This document shows positions 1 through 10,830 of a DNA stretch of 64,000 nt, in pieces. This DNA is from Niebla homalea. Taxonomy: Eukaryota; Ascomycota; Lecanoromycetes; Lecanorales; Ramalinaceae. The stretch covers positions 186,001-250,000 of the forward strand of contig JAHGAU010000008.1 of the NCBI GenBank assembly GCA_019925105.1. Direction: 5' to 3'. Position 1 is the stretch's first letter. Every line of letters begins with the position of its first letter. Under the pieces are notes generated by a model. It was not told where the DNA came from, made no database searches, and was given only the letters and a program-made list of their open reading frames with translations. Made by a program: the position numbers and the translations under genes.

Positions 1-1
1 C

Positions 2-367
2 AAAGGCGGGCCTCTCGACTCGTCATACCTGTTCGATCAGTATCTCGAGTCGGTGAAGAAGTATAAGAAGGGCCAGTCGAAGCTGCAGCACACGAGCAGT
101 GGGTTAAATCCAGCCTTGAAGGCAAACCTGCCGAGCGAAAGGCAGGGCGTCGTGCCGACAGTGGGGATGCTGAATGTCGCAAGGCAGAAGGCGAAGGAGG
201 AAGAGAAGAGTAAACTAGACACGAGCGCCGGATATACTGTCTCGGTGGGGGATCCTGCCGGCCCTCTAAACACCCCCATGTATGCCTCTGGCGGTAGTCC
301 GACCGATGACGATGCCGCAGACGTCAGCGATGCTGGTGCAGAGGATTCCAGCGCGGATGTCGTGTAA
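2..367 (+). CDS. 3' end of an unidentified protein-coding gene (partial)
   Basis: An open frame enters from the left edge (frame starting at base 2) and stops at TAA 365-367, giving about 121 C-terminal residues. The visible part is hydrophilic: a Lys-rich stretch (KKYKKGQ), a Pro/Val segment around SERQGVVPTVGML, a Lys/Glu-rich helix-like stretch (RQKAKEEEKSK) and an acidic Ser/Asp-rich tail. I see no domain or membrane segment and do not recognise the family. It is taken as coding because the frame is open from the edge with ordinary codon use; the opposite-strand ORF over the same bases looks like a shadow. Confidence 0.55.
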   Translation, partial: KGGPLDSSYLFDQYLESVKKYKKGQSKLQHTSSGLNPALKANLPSERQGVVPTVGMLNVARQKAKEEEKSKLDTSAGYTVSVGDPAGPLNTPMYASGGSPTDDDAADVSDAGAEDSSADVV

Positions 368-1159
368 TAGGTGATTCGGGCACGAAGTCCTACGGCGCAG
401 AGCTCAATGACGTACGAAGAGATTGCAACATGAGGGACAAGACTGGGTGTCGAGAAGGTCACGAAATGCCATTGTTTTTCACGAAATTGCTATGACTTCT
501 TTTATTTGTTCGGTTGCAATGCCGTTACCTAGTCCGAGAATTGGTCAATATCCTGCATCCATGACGGTAACAGTGCCACCACCATACTCACTGCCCAAGC
601 CGCCCTCACGAGATTATGACCCTAGCTGCCATCTGCATCTGGCTCCGTTAGCAGATAACCCATTATCCCACTGTGACAATCTCTAAACGAACATTAGTTG
701 AAATGAATTCTACATGCATGCATGCATGCCATCATCAACAACAGCCTCCAAGTTCCCAAAAGGTTGACGTGTGGGCATCATCGCCTATGTTTGTATAGCT
801 GGAATGCATTATCCTTTTCAGACTTCCAGAGAGCGGCACATTGCCCCGGGGCCCGAAGCCGGTTGAGTGATGCCTGCGATTTGTAAGCTGACATTTTTAA
901 TTGCAGCTCAAACCTTGACCGTACTTTTCATTTCGCGACAGTCAGTGAAGGAGATGCTGATACCGTACTTTATGGCTTGATACGAGGAGGGAAGGTAAGG
1001 AGTGAGCCCTGGTTGTAGAGGTGACGAACGTTGTTTGAATTTTTGTTTTCTTTTTTATCAGAAGATTACAGTTCTTTTTGACTCGGATTTCATGATACAC
1101 CTTGCTTAAAAGTCCAATGAGCCAAGGTCGAGCTCAGATAGAGAAGCAAAACCCTGTCA
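368..1159. other. Intergenic region upstream of the MFS gene
   Basis: No supportable gene. It contains a short ATGC microsatellite near 713-729 and must hold the MFS promoter. Small ORFs here have no recognisable content. Confidence 0.5.
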
Positions 1160-3128
1160 ATGTCTACTCCATTGGCTGTCGACCCATTCCGCAACAACCT
1201 GAGGGACCCGGAGAAGCCGAGTGAAGACAGCATCGATGTAGTTGGAACTGCTTCCATCCAGCCCAAGACGGAGCACGCAGCACCTTCGCACTCACCAATA
1301 ACATCATCAGCACCAAAGTTCAATCCTGGATGGCGCTTCCATGCATCATTCACCAGTCTTTGCATCATTAGCCTTGCTGCCGCCCTGGACGCAACGTCCC
1401 TCTCTGTCGCTCTGCCTGTAAGAGATTTGCCCGCCCCCTTTGCCCATCTTATGTTTTCAAGCCTTTGTCGTCTATCAGTCCAGTCGTTCACGAGATCCTT
1501 TTCACCAGCCCGTCTTGAATATGAGAAGCCACAAAGCGTTTGGAGTCTTAACCCCCATCATATAGATCATCTCCCAAGACCTCCACGGCAGCGCCATCGA
1601 AGCCTTCTGGGCCGGAACCTCCTTCCTCCTCTCCTCCACCGTCTTCCAACCCACACTCGCCTCCCTCTCGACCCTCCTCGGCCGCAAACCCATACTCCTC
1701 GCCACCCTGGCCCTCTTCACCATCGGCGCCATCGTGGGCGCCACCGCCAAGAACATGACCACCCTCCTCATCGGCCGCAGTATCCAGGGGATCGGCGGCG
1801 GCGGCATCATCTCCCTGACCGAGATCCTCATCACGGACCTGGTCCCCCTCCGCGAGCGGGGCAAGTGGTTCGGGTTCCAATCGCTGACCTGGGCGCTGGG
1901 CTCCGTGTGCGGGCCGCTGATCGGCGGCGCCTTCGCGCAGCACGCGTCCTGGCGCTGGATCTTCTGGATCAACCTCCCCTTCTGCGGTCTCGGCTTCCTC
2001 ACCTTGCCCGTCTGCCTGCGGCAGACCCACCCACCGGGGGGGACCCTCGCCGCCAAACTCCGCCGCTTCGACTGGCTCGGCGCGGTCCTGCTCACCGCCT
2101 CCACGACCGCGTTCCTCATGCCCGTCTCCTGGGGGGGTGTCATGTTCGCGTGGTCCTCGTGGCACACCCTCACGCCACTGATCCTCGGGGCCTGCGGCAT
2201 CATCGGCTTCATCCTCTACGAAACCCTCTGTTTCAGACCCCCCGACGGCAGCGAGACCGATGATAACATCAACAACAACAACCGACGAGCACCACCACCA
2301 CCACCACTGATCCCCCTCGCCATCTTCGGCAACCGCACCGCCATCGTGAGCTACACCGGCACCCTGCTGCACGGCCTGATCCTCTGGTCGCTGCTCTACT
2401 ACCTGCCCCTCTACTACGAAGCCGTCAAGGCCTACCCCCCCACCCTCGTCGGCGTCGCCCTCTTCCCGGAAACCTTCACCATCGCACCCATGTCGATCGC
2501 AGTCGGGCTCCTCGTCAGCCGGACAGGCCGGTACCGGTGGTCGATCTGGAGCGGGTGGTGCGTCACGGCGGTGGGGATGGCCTTGCTCTCCCGGCTCCTC
2601 GACGCGGGGACCAGCGTGCCGGCCTTCGTGTTTCTGAACCTGGCCGTCGGGCTAGGGCTCGGCTTGCTGTTCGCGAGCATGAACCTGGCGGGCCAGGCGG
2701 CGGCCACGGAGCGGCACGTCGGCTCCGCGGCCGCCATGTACGTCTTCGCGCGCTCGATGGGCCAGGGGGTCGGGATCGCGGTCGGCGGGTCTGTGTTCCA
2801 GAGCCGGTTCGAGGCCGGGCTGCTGCGGGGTTCGGATTCGGGTCTGGCGGGCGATGCGGCGGCGGCGCTGGCCAAGGATGCTAGTGGATTGGTGCAGGTC
2901 ATCCAGGCGATGCCGGTCGGGTCGGAGCAGAGGGTGGTCATTGTGGGTGCGTATGCGGACGCTTTGAGGATCGTTTGGGCGGTCATGGCGGGACTGGCGG
3001 GGGTTGCCCTGCTGATGAGTTTCCTGACCAGAGGATTGAGTCTGAATGCGGCGCAGGAGTCGGAGCAGGCGCTGCGGGAGAGTGGGAAGAAGGACAACGA
3101 GCGGGGACAGACCATGCCGACCATGTGA
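1160..3128 (+). CDS. MFS drug:H+ antiporter, DHA2 (14-TMS) type
   Basis: Two exons, 1160-1417 and 1566-3128, separated by a 148-nt GT-AG intron; the frame joins exactly, giving 606 aa. The protein starts with a hydrophilic N-terminus of about 60 residues. The intron falls after the first membrane helix (ALDATSLSVALP). Exon 2 shows a motif-A-like loop (LGRKPILL, about residues 124-131), RSIQGIGGGGI (about 157) and the antiporter motif C GSVCGPLIGG (about 198-207). Many further hydrophobic segments follow, consistent with 14 helices, then a polar C-terminal tail. The length fits DHA2 family transporters, plasma-membrane or vacuolar proton-driven exporters of drugs, toxins or metabolites. The substrate cannot be told from sequence, and no biosynthetic cluster is adjacent. 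The third positions of exon 2 are strikingly GC-rich compared with the neighbouring genes. Confidence 0.9.
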
Positions 3129-3645
3129 CCACCGAAACAACGAAATAATTAGAGTAAAGTAGTCAGGTCCCGTACTAATCGTAATCGACATTCAACACTA
3201 TCCCTCTATTGGTCGCGGTGACAGGCTTTCGACAAGCTGTGCCCTTGATTGAACAATGAAGATCGACATTGCATCTGCCACCTATCGTTTCTGCTGTACG
3301 CTTTGGACCATCATGGTTGGTGCTGTTCTCCGTGGTGCTGTTATTGCCAAACGCCTCTTCCCATTTCAGTGCTTCTGAGGTAGTCCGTCACTAGATTAAT
3401 GCGACCAGGTCTCCAGTCTCCAGGTTGTCCAAGCCTTGTGTCGATTTGTTGGCGGGTAGATCACGACCCTTCCCACCTGAAACGGGATTGCTGTTCGGCT
3501 CTCCTTGAGCATGGGCAGTTACCGAGGGTACTTTGAGCCCCCTACACAAGATTCGAAAGCCCCTTGAGCAGGGTCCTTGGGGAGTGTGGATGCGGTCGAG
3601 AGAAGTCATCAGGACCTTCGACTGTCGATTATGCAGCACGCAGAA
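3129..3645. other. Intergenic region between MFS gene and AAA-HET pseudogene
   Basis: Convergent 3' regions. No gene or structured element recognised. Confidence 0.4.
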
Positions 3646-6600
3646 TTACACCAGGTAAAACGACCGGGATCCATGGTCCTTCAGGTTTGCCATCTCAGGA
3701 CACGTGCCGAAGCAAAAGTCCGCCTTGACTTCTTCACCGTCCCGATCAAGCACGGGGGGGCCCAGCATGCCTGTCGTGACACCTACAACCCGATACGTGT
3801 CAACCTCTCCAGGCTGGCGGGCTGATCTTTTTCGAAGAATCACAGGGTCGGGCAGGCCCGGAAGCATCACGACATCGTCGCCTGCACTGGGAAGGTTGCG
3901 GCAGAATCCAAAATGTCCTCCACAGCGGCTCGTGGTATTTGTCTGGAAACAGTGAATGGTCGATTGCACGAGAGTAGAGTATGACGATAATCCCCGCAGG
4001 ATCTTCCATCCCACTTTTCTGTATCGACTTGAAGAGGTGGTCCGCTGCCTCGCCGCTTTTGTGAGGGACCTTGGTCCTGCATGGGCAGGGGTGTCTCTCA
4101 TCAGGGGAGATGCAACGTCTGATATTGTTTATGATGTCAGGGAGAACTTGGGAAGCAGTCACCTGGAAGCTCAGAGCTTCAGAGTTCGCTTTCACTAATT
4201 TGGCGTCCTCGTCAGGCTTTGACTTGATGCCCTCTTTCATTTTCTTCGCTGCCGCGCGGAGGGCAGTCGCTGACGAACGATAGAATGCACACGCAACAGC
4301 TTTCATCATCTGTGCTTCATCATATGAGGCGTAATGTCCTGGGATCTGCATTGCCATTTCGCTGTCGCTCCCAGAAGATTGCCTAGTGTTGTTGCTGGAG
4401 TCAAAAAGCTTCAGCCAACTAGCCAGAATGAACAGGAAGTCCTCCTTTGCATGGTCAAGGACATCAGACGCGACTGATTCGAAGGACCTAAAGTAGAAGG
4501 CGCCATTAGTGCTGCGTATGATACGAAGCTTGCGAAACATCAACGGAAATGGAAGAAATGTCTCTGACATCTGCTTACCGTTGCAAAGTTGGCAGGCATT
4601 TCAGGTGTTGCGCCCGACACCGTCCACAGAAAGATCGCGTCTGTCTTGATGGCGCCAATATGCACCTCGAGTATTAACGAAGTGCTGGAGTCTTCAATGG
4701 CCGAGCTCTCTTCCGAAGCCTTCTCGAGTGTCTCAACCAGGTCATTGGCGTTTTGCAATCGCACGTTAGCTTGTTGATGCCAGACAGCATGCGTGCTAAA
4801 GTCCGGCACCCAGGAAGGTAATTCGAGGGTGGAGAGATCGCGCCTGTTGAAGAGATGTGTTTAGATCCACCAAGAGCATGATCGTCTCACAAGACTCAAG
4901 CAGATCTCCTTGTATATCTCGGCCACATTCTTATCATAATTGATCATTGGCAGCTGATAGCCGAACAGGTAATACAGCCCGTACAGCTTGTCTCTGGGAT
5001 TCTCGCATTTACGATTTCGAGTTTGGATCAAAAAGTGACTCATGGAGAGTGGTCGAGTTTCTGGCAAGCTCTCTTGATACGCTCCGCGTGCCATCACAGC
5101 CTCAGCCACCTCCACCCACAGAAGGTCGTGGTCCTTTGGTAGGTACTGATCCAGTCCCACAGATCCCCGTCACATACTTCTCTGCTTCCTCCGGCCATGA
5201 AAGCTTAGAGGCAACCCCGTAGAAATCTTCCCAGCGAGTATGTATATGTCCCATGACAATTATGAGCTTCTGGGCCACCACAAATTCTTGAAAAGTCCAC
5301 AGCCTTTGCCACCATTGGTTTCTCATCACCTCTCGCAAGTCAACAGAGTCATTGGGACTGGCTAGAAGTTCCGTCAGAAGATATAGTGGTGAGATAATTG
5401 TATGACTTACACGCAATGCTTTCACGCTCACTAGACTCACTTTTCAGACTAGATGAGAGAGCTTGGAAACGACTCATTGCTTCGTGGGTTTCGGGCGATC
5501 CTGTACCGAGCCAGATGTACACTTGCTTTGCCTTTTCGAAGATATCACCCATGAGTGAAACCTGTTCATTGCGTTCGGGAATTGACTGCTGATTGATACA
5601 TATCGAGTCGATCCAGAGTATGCAGGGTGTGTGCTTTTGGCGCAAATTACGCAGCACGAGTTCGGAATTGCGTGTCGTTAGGAATTTCCTGCCATTGCAT
5701 GATATCATCTGTGTCCTGTTCTGAGATCCGCACACATAAGACACGGCAGTAAATTCGTATTGCTTGTCCGGGCTATTGTCCAGATAGATCTTTTCAAGGT
5801 CGCACCGAACCAGATCGGCATGGTTGTCAGCCGGTAGGAGGTGCAGCACTCGTATGTAGGGGCCTTCCAGCAATTCCGCGTACCCGAAGGGATCTGATAT
5901 GTTTTGCGGCACAAGGCTCGCCTCAGCAGGGTCTACATCCGTACTTGCTGCTTCCATAGCTTTCCTCTCCGTGATCACATGACCAAGATGCTCACGTCCT
6001 GCTTGAAGATGGCGAAGATTCTCTGCTCCGCGCGAAAGTAGAGGGTAATGAGCCCGAAGAGCTTGGAGGATCTCATACCCGGTGATAGACGGTTGACAGT
6101 CCTCATCGACTTCCTTCCCGAAGGCATCTCCAACCAGCTGATTCATGACCTCCTGGATATCCCTTACGGTTGCCCATTGTTTGGATTCGCTCAAAGCTCC
6201 AGGAGCTTCTTTGATTTCTTGCTGTTCCTGAGCCTTAATAACGACATCAAGGTCCTCTGTGTTCAATTGTTCCTGGAGTATACCGTAACAAGCATCACTC
6301 GTCAATGGGTGGAACTGTATCTGGATGCGAAACGGACTCGCAAGTCCGGAATTCTCAGTCAACATTCTATTCATTGACATTTCAGATCCAGCAAGAATGA
6401 CGACCATTTGGCCAAAGAATCTCGGTTTGTTCATTGTCTCGATCAGTTCAGTCCTGACATCTCGGACGTGCGTCTCGCTTTGATCGTTGATCGAGCCATG
6501 CAATCGGTGTGCTTGATCTATAAAGAGGACTTTCCCACTTTCCATCGTTTCCAGTACTTGACTGGATGTTTTGGGGACGGACCTACCAAGAATTCCGGGA

Positions 6601-8896
6601 ATGCCGGGCACATGTTCTGAAAGAAGTTCTCGCGCCGATGTCTCAACTACCTGATTTGTGTGTAGTAGCCTCATTGTGTGGTACAGCGAGCTCAGCTTTT
6701 TGGCTATGGTTTTTTGCCGATATTGTCGGTGCCTTTAAAAAACAAAATGGAAGGGCATAAACTTTATGGGATCACGACCGTTCAAGCGCAGGGAAGTAGA
6801 GCGGCGTGCAAGCCCTCTGAGACAACCTTTCACCTCCTCCATACCGACTGACCCCTCAAAAAGAGTATCGATCCTGTCTTCGACTTGGAAAACTTCATTG
6901 AGACCTGGATCCAGATCTTCCGGCACAAAGCAAACGCTTCCTGACTGATCTTCAATTGAAACATCGGTGAAGCGGGTGCGAAGGTTGGCCATCGCCCGGC
7001 CGAGAAGGTTGTCCACCTCGCCGCCGTTGCCAAAATTGGGCTGCTGTTTCGCGAAGCTCAGCTTCTGCATCGCCAACTTTTTGGCTTCCGGGGTCATTGT
7101 GCACCCTACTTCTGTTTCCATCTTCAGTTCGAGGACCTTTTCTAGCTGCTGAAAATCAAATTCTCCAAAAACAAAAGCATCCGCTACAGGGAATCGACGT
7201 GCCAGTCCAGGATTCGCTCTTTGCAGCATTAGCTCCATCTCTTCCTTGTAACCGCACATGATCACACAAAGGTCTTCGCCAGGCGAGTTTTGCACCTCTC
7301 CCACCAGGGTGTCGATCACGGCTTGCCGGAAAGAATCAGCGCCTACCCAGATTTGTTTCGATAGGGGTCCAGCATATATGCCTCATCAATCATCAGAACC
7401 TTTCCCTTAGCTTTCCTAATAATGTTCTTCGTCCGTTCTTCCGATTGTCCAAGGTAGCGGCCGATGAAATCTGTTGCGTTCTTGAAGACGAATTCCCCAG
7501 ATGAGAGCAATCCAAAATGACTCAAGATCTCCCCATATAACTTGCCTACAGTGGTCTTGCCTGCCTGTAATTAATCAGCAATGATTCCAGCTACAGAATA
7601 ACAAGGCCTACCAGTTCCTGGAGGCCCTAGAAAGAGCCTGGATAAGCCAGACCGGAGAGGCTTCATGCCGTGCATCTCCCTGTTGAAGTCGAGCAACACC
7701 CCGTTCAGAAACGACCTGAGAGATGCTTTGACCTCATTCAACCCAATCAAGATTTGCAACGCGTCCCACGCCGATGTATGGAACGTATTGAGGTCGGGCT
7801 CCTGGCCAAGCAAGGCGGACCTAGAGATCCACGATTGATCTGCTTTGACATCGTTTACATGGCTGAGATCAAGACGCACTTCTTGACGAGCGAGGACATC
7901 CGCGAGGGCCAACTTTAACCCCTCTTCTCTCGAGCCTTCCCCATTGCTCTTGTTCTCGGCCATTCTCGTTACGAAAGTACGGGCGTAAATGCCGTCCAGA
8001 CCAGCCTCCCGGTCTTTTAGATTCTCCTTGGCCCAAGTTTTCATGGTTTCTAAGATCATCCCATCAGCGTTCTTGGATAGAGCTTCGAGGAAGTCGAAGT
8101 GGAATGAAAAGCGGTCGTCCAAGAATTTGGGTGAAACCCCCTCGCTCTCGGTATAGTTGGCAACGAAAACAACGTCCTGTGAACGCATTCTCGAGCCCAA
8201 CTCGTTTGTGCCTTTGGACGAGAGTTTTTCCGCATTTTGGATCAAGCACATGCTACAGCCGTGTGCCTGATCTAGAGCCCTGTCATTAGATCCATCAGTG
8301 CGAACAACTTTCTCGTGAGTGGTGAAAACCCCGCATGCCACAAGGACTGCATGATAATGCTTTGCGAACTCTTCTGCAAGCTTGCTGTCGTGACTGAGAA
8401 TGGCTGCATGGAACCCATGTCGATATTTCCGGAGATCCTTATCCCGCTCCTGTAGAGATCGAATCTTGTTTTGCAGACTCGTCATCTGAGGACGCCATTC
8501 TTCAAAGCCCTTGAGGTTCAGTAGCTTGTCAAATGCAGCCGGGAATTCCTGAGGTTTCAGTGAGTCAAGGGTTCGGAGGTTGATCAAGCCTGGCAGTAGG
8601 TTCTTCTGTAGAGCCTCGTGAGCTCCAGAAGTCAAACTCAGGGCATGCTGATGCTCGGCCTTGGCTCGCAAGTGTTTGACTGTCTTGGCCATCCATCTCG
8701 AGTTGGCCACTGACTCCAGAGCTGGTTTCGAGATGGCATCGAGATCGTGCAAAATCCAGCTGGTAGCTTCCTTCTCATTGCCCCCAGACGTGATTGATTG
8801 AGGATGATGAAATGCAAAGGGGCCGATAAGGAAGCAATGTCGAGGGCCTTGAAAGCTCAAAACATTCAACCAAGGAGAATCCCACGTTGGGAACAC
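3646..8896 (-). pseudogene. Broken AAA+ (CbxX/CfqX) x2 - HET domain fusion gene
   Basis: Read on the minus strand from about 8896. An N-terminal helical region is followed by AAA module 1: the P-loop GPPGTGKT is rebuilt across a 51-nt intron at 7561-7611, Walker B VLMIDEAYML lies near 7375-7405, and NFGNGGEV, typical of CbxX/CfqX ATPases, near 7010-7035. Module 2 keeps Walker B (VLFIDQAH, about 6500-6530) but its P-loop region is damaged. A HET domain follows: AVSYVCG (about 5740), LWIDSICINQQ (about 5585-5620), WWQRLWTFQEF (about 5280-5330), LPSWVPDFS (about 4800-4825) and a typical HET C-terminal part near 3700-3900. Other clear introns are 5362-5410 and 4529-4578. Lesions: frameshift near 7320-7350, in-frame TAA at 6735-6737, frameshift near 5160-5175, in-frame TAA at 4861-4863, and an unresolved frame change near 3960-4150. 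No in-frame ATG precedes 8692, so the 5' end is uncertain. HET domains trigger heterokaryon-incompatibility cell death; the AAA modules would be the regulatory or remodelling part (inference). Confidence 0.85.
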
Positions 8897-9477
8897 TGGG
8901 CTGTGAGTGTCATCTTATGAAAGAAGCTTCACGGAAAGACGGCGTCAAGCTTTATAGTGCGACTGAGGCTGAACGTATCTTAGTTAGCAGAGGCATAGCT
9001 GTTGTATCATGTGGTTGGTTCGACCCAGCCTTTCCAACCCCCTAAACATGTTTCAGATTGATTGTGCACCCGCCTCAACGGAAACATATCGGTTTCATTA
9101 TGATACCAGCAGCTCGCGGCGGCCGGATCAATAATGGCGTCCAACTTAAACTCGCTGCTGTACTCATTTCAAGGTGAAGACTCGATTTGATAGCAGGAGC
9201 CAGATTTGCTTCTTTGCTGCGCCCCATTCCTCCCCCCTGCTCCCTCACTACCATCCCTTGATCCATGCTTCTTCAAATTCCTCCAGCGCTCTGCTGCTGG
9301 CTGCCCCCCCTTGTACTCACGTCGATAGCACATTGGCAATTATTACGCTTGTTGCATGGAAAAGCCATAGTCGGCACTTGATCCCTAGAGGTCTTCGATA
9401 AATGATGAGAAATAGCATCCAGCCCAACAACGCTAGTGGCTTGGCGCTCAGCATCATGCCTGCAAGGCAGGGAGTAT
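8897..9477. other. Intergenic region left of the retrotransposon
   Basis: No gene recognised. It may contain the missing 5' exon of the AAA-HET gene: a possible acceptor (ctcacag) lies on the minus strand just upstream of 8902, but no convincing start exon was found. Base composition is ordinary up to the LTR. Confidence 0.4.
9473..9477. other. Target-site duplication AGTAT (left)
   Basis: The five bases immediately before the 5' LTR are identical to 15168-15172 after the 3' LTR, as expected for integrase-made insertion. Confidence 0.85.
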
Positions 9478-9754
9478 TGATGCACGGGGGTATTCCGCGG
9501 TTGTCTTGGCAGCCCCTGCATTGGAGACCCTATCGCATAAAGGCTTACCAGACGGCCTTTTGTTAACGGTATTACAGGTGCACCGGTATATAAAATGCGG
9601 TGAGTATACGGTTATTAAACGGTCCTTAGGATGGATATAAATACGGTCGTTATTATAGTATAATTAAATAAGTAAAATAATAAATTTAATATAAATAATT
9701 TAACTTATTTACCCTTCCCTTTATATATTATATTTATTTATATATATTATATTA
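9478..9754 (+). repeat. 5' long terminal repeat of the Copia element
   Basis: 277 bp, aligning base for base with the 3' copy at 14891-15167. The first about 120 bp keep normal CA/TG content, while the rest is RIP-mutated (C to T, G to A). It begins TGATGCACGG. Confidence 0.93.
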
Positions 9755-10639
9755 AGTTTTAAGCCCGGTTAATAAGATAATTAATCGTAATATATTATTT
9801 AAATAATAATCTTATTTAAATAATATTTATAACGTTTATATAATTATTTAAAATTATAAAATAATTATAACTTTAACCTTTAATACCTTAATAAGTAATT
9901 ATAATTATAAGGATATTAAAGAAAATAACTTAATATAATAATATTTACTTTATTAAATATAATATATACTTTATACTTCCGGTAATAATAATATTTAAAA
10001 CGAAAAAATAATATTATTGTTACTTAAAATACTTATTATAAGAATTATTAAATTACCCTTAAATATTTTCAGGGAATCCCTTATAAAATTAACTTTATAT
10101 AAGCTTTTTAAGCTTAATAATAATACCTTTAATAAATAAAGTTAGGTTATAAAACGGTTTTTAAGAAATTATTTATTATAGGGTATTATAAATAATTTAA
10201 CCTTATACTTTTAAGTTTTATTTTAAGTTAAGATTTAAATTATATACGTTAACTTTACTATTAATATACTTATAAATAACGTAATAATAACGTAAAGATT
10301 ATATATTTTAATAAATAAGGATATTATACCGTTTTAAATCTATTTAACGTAAAGTAAAATCTATTTTATAAAAAATAAAGGAAAGTTAATCTTTTTATTA
10401 ATAAAAATCCTTATTATAAAAGCTTAAAAGGATAATAACGTAAATAAGTTCGCCGTATTTATAAAAAGAGTAAATAAATAGGTAAATTAAATTAATAAGG
10501 CCGTTATATTAAACGATATTTATTTAAGTTTCGCGATTATAAAATTATTTCAAGAAGTACGTAAGTTTAATCTCGCTATATACCGGCTTAAGAACGATAA
10601 GGACGTCTTTAATAGTAAGAGGGTTATTTAGAGACTTAA

Positions 10640-10830
10640 GGTAATTAAGACCAACACGGCTGAAAGACAGACCACCAGCACCGCGACAGCAAGCGGTGAA
10701 GAGGCCAGCAAGGACAAAACCAAGAAAGCAGAGAAACCTGAGAAACGAGCAGCTCGATTTAAGTCCAGACGAGTTAAAGGGGCTGTAGCTGAAGATAATA
10801 AGGAATCTAAAGAATCGAGCTTTATCGCCG
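10640..10830 (+). other. GC-normal, RIP-spared island within the Copia interior
   Basis: About 190 bp keep abundant CA/TG dinucleotides while both flanks are almost devoid of them. The forward frame through the island stays open from about 10624 to TAA at about 10937 and encodes a Lys/Glu/Ala-rich hydrophilic stretch ending near ESSFIAVD. Position and composition suggest the Gag-protease linker of the element (inference). Confidence 0.7.

Noticed and set aside
1502..2372. Minus-strand ORFs of 236 and 274 aa over the MFS gene
   Set aside because: They are antisense to a transporter with intact motifs and splice sites; composition is low complexity.
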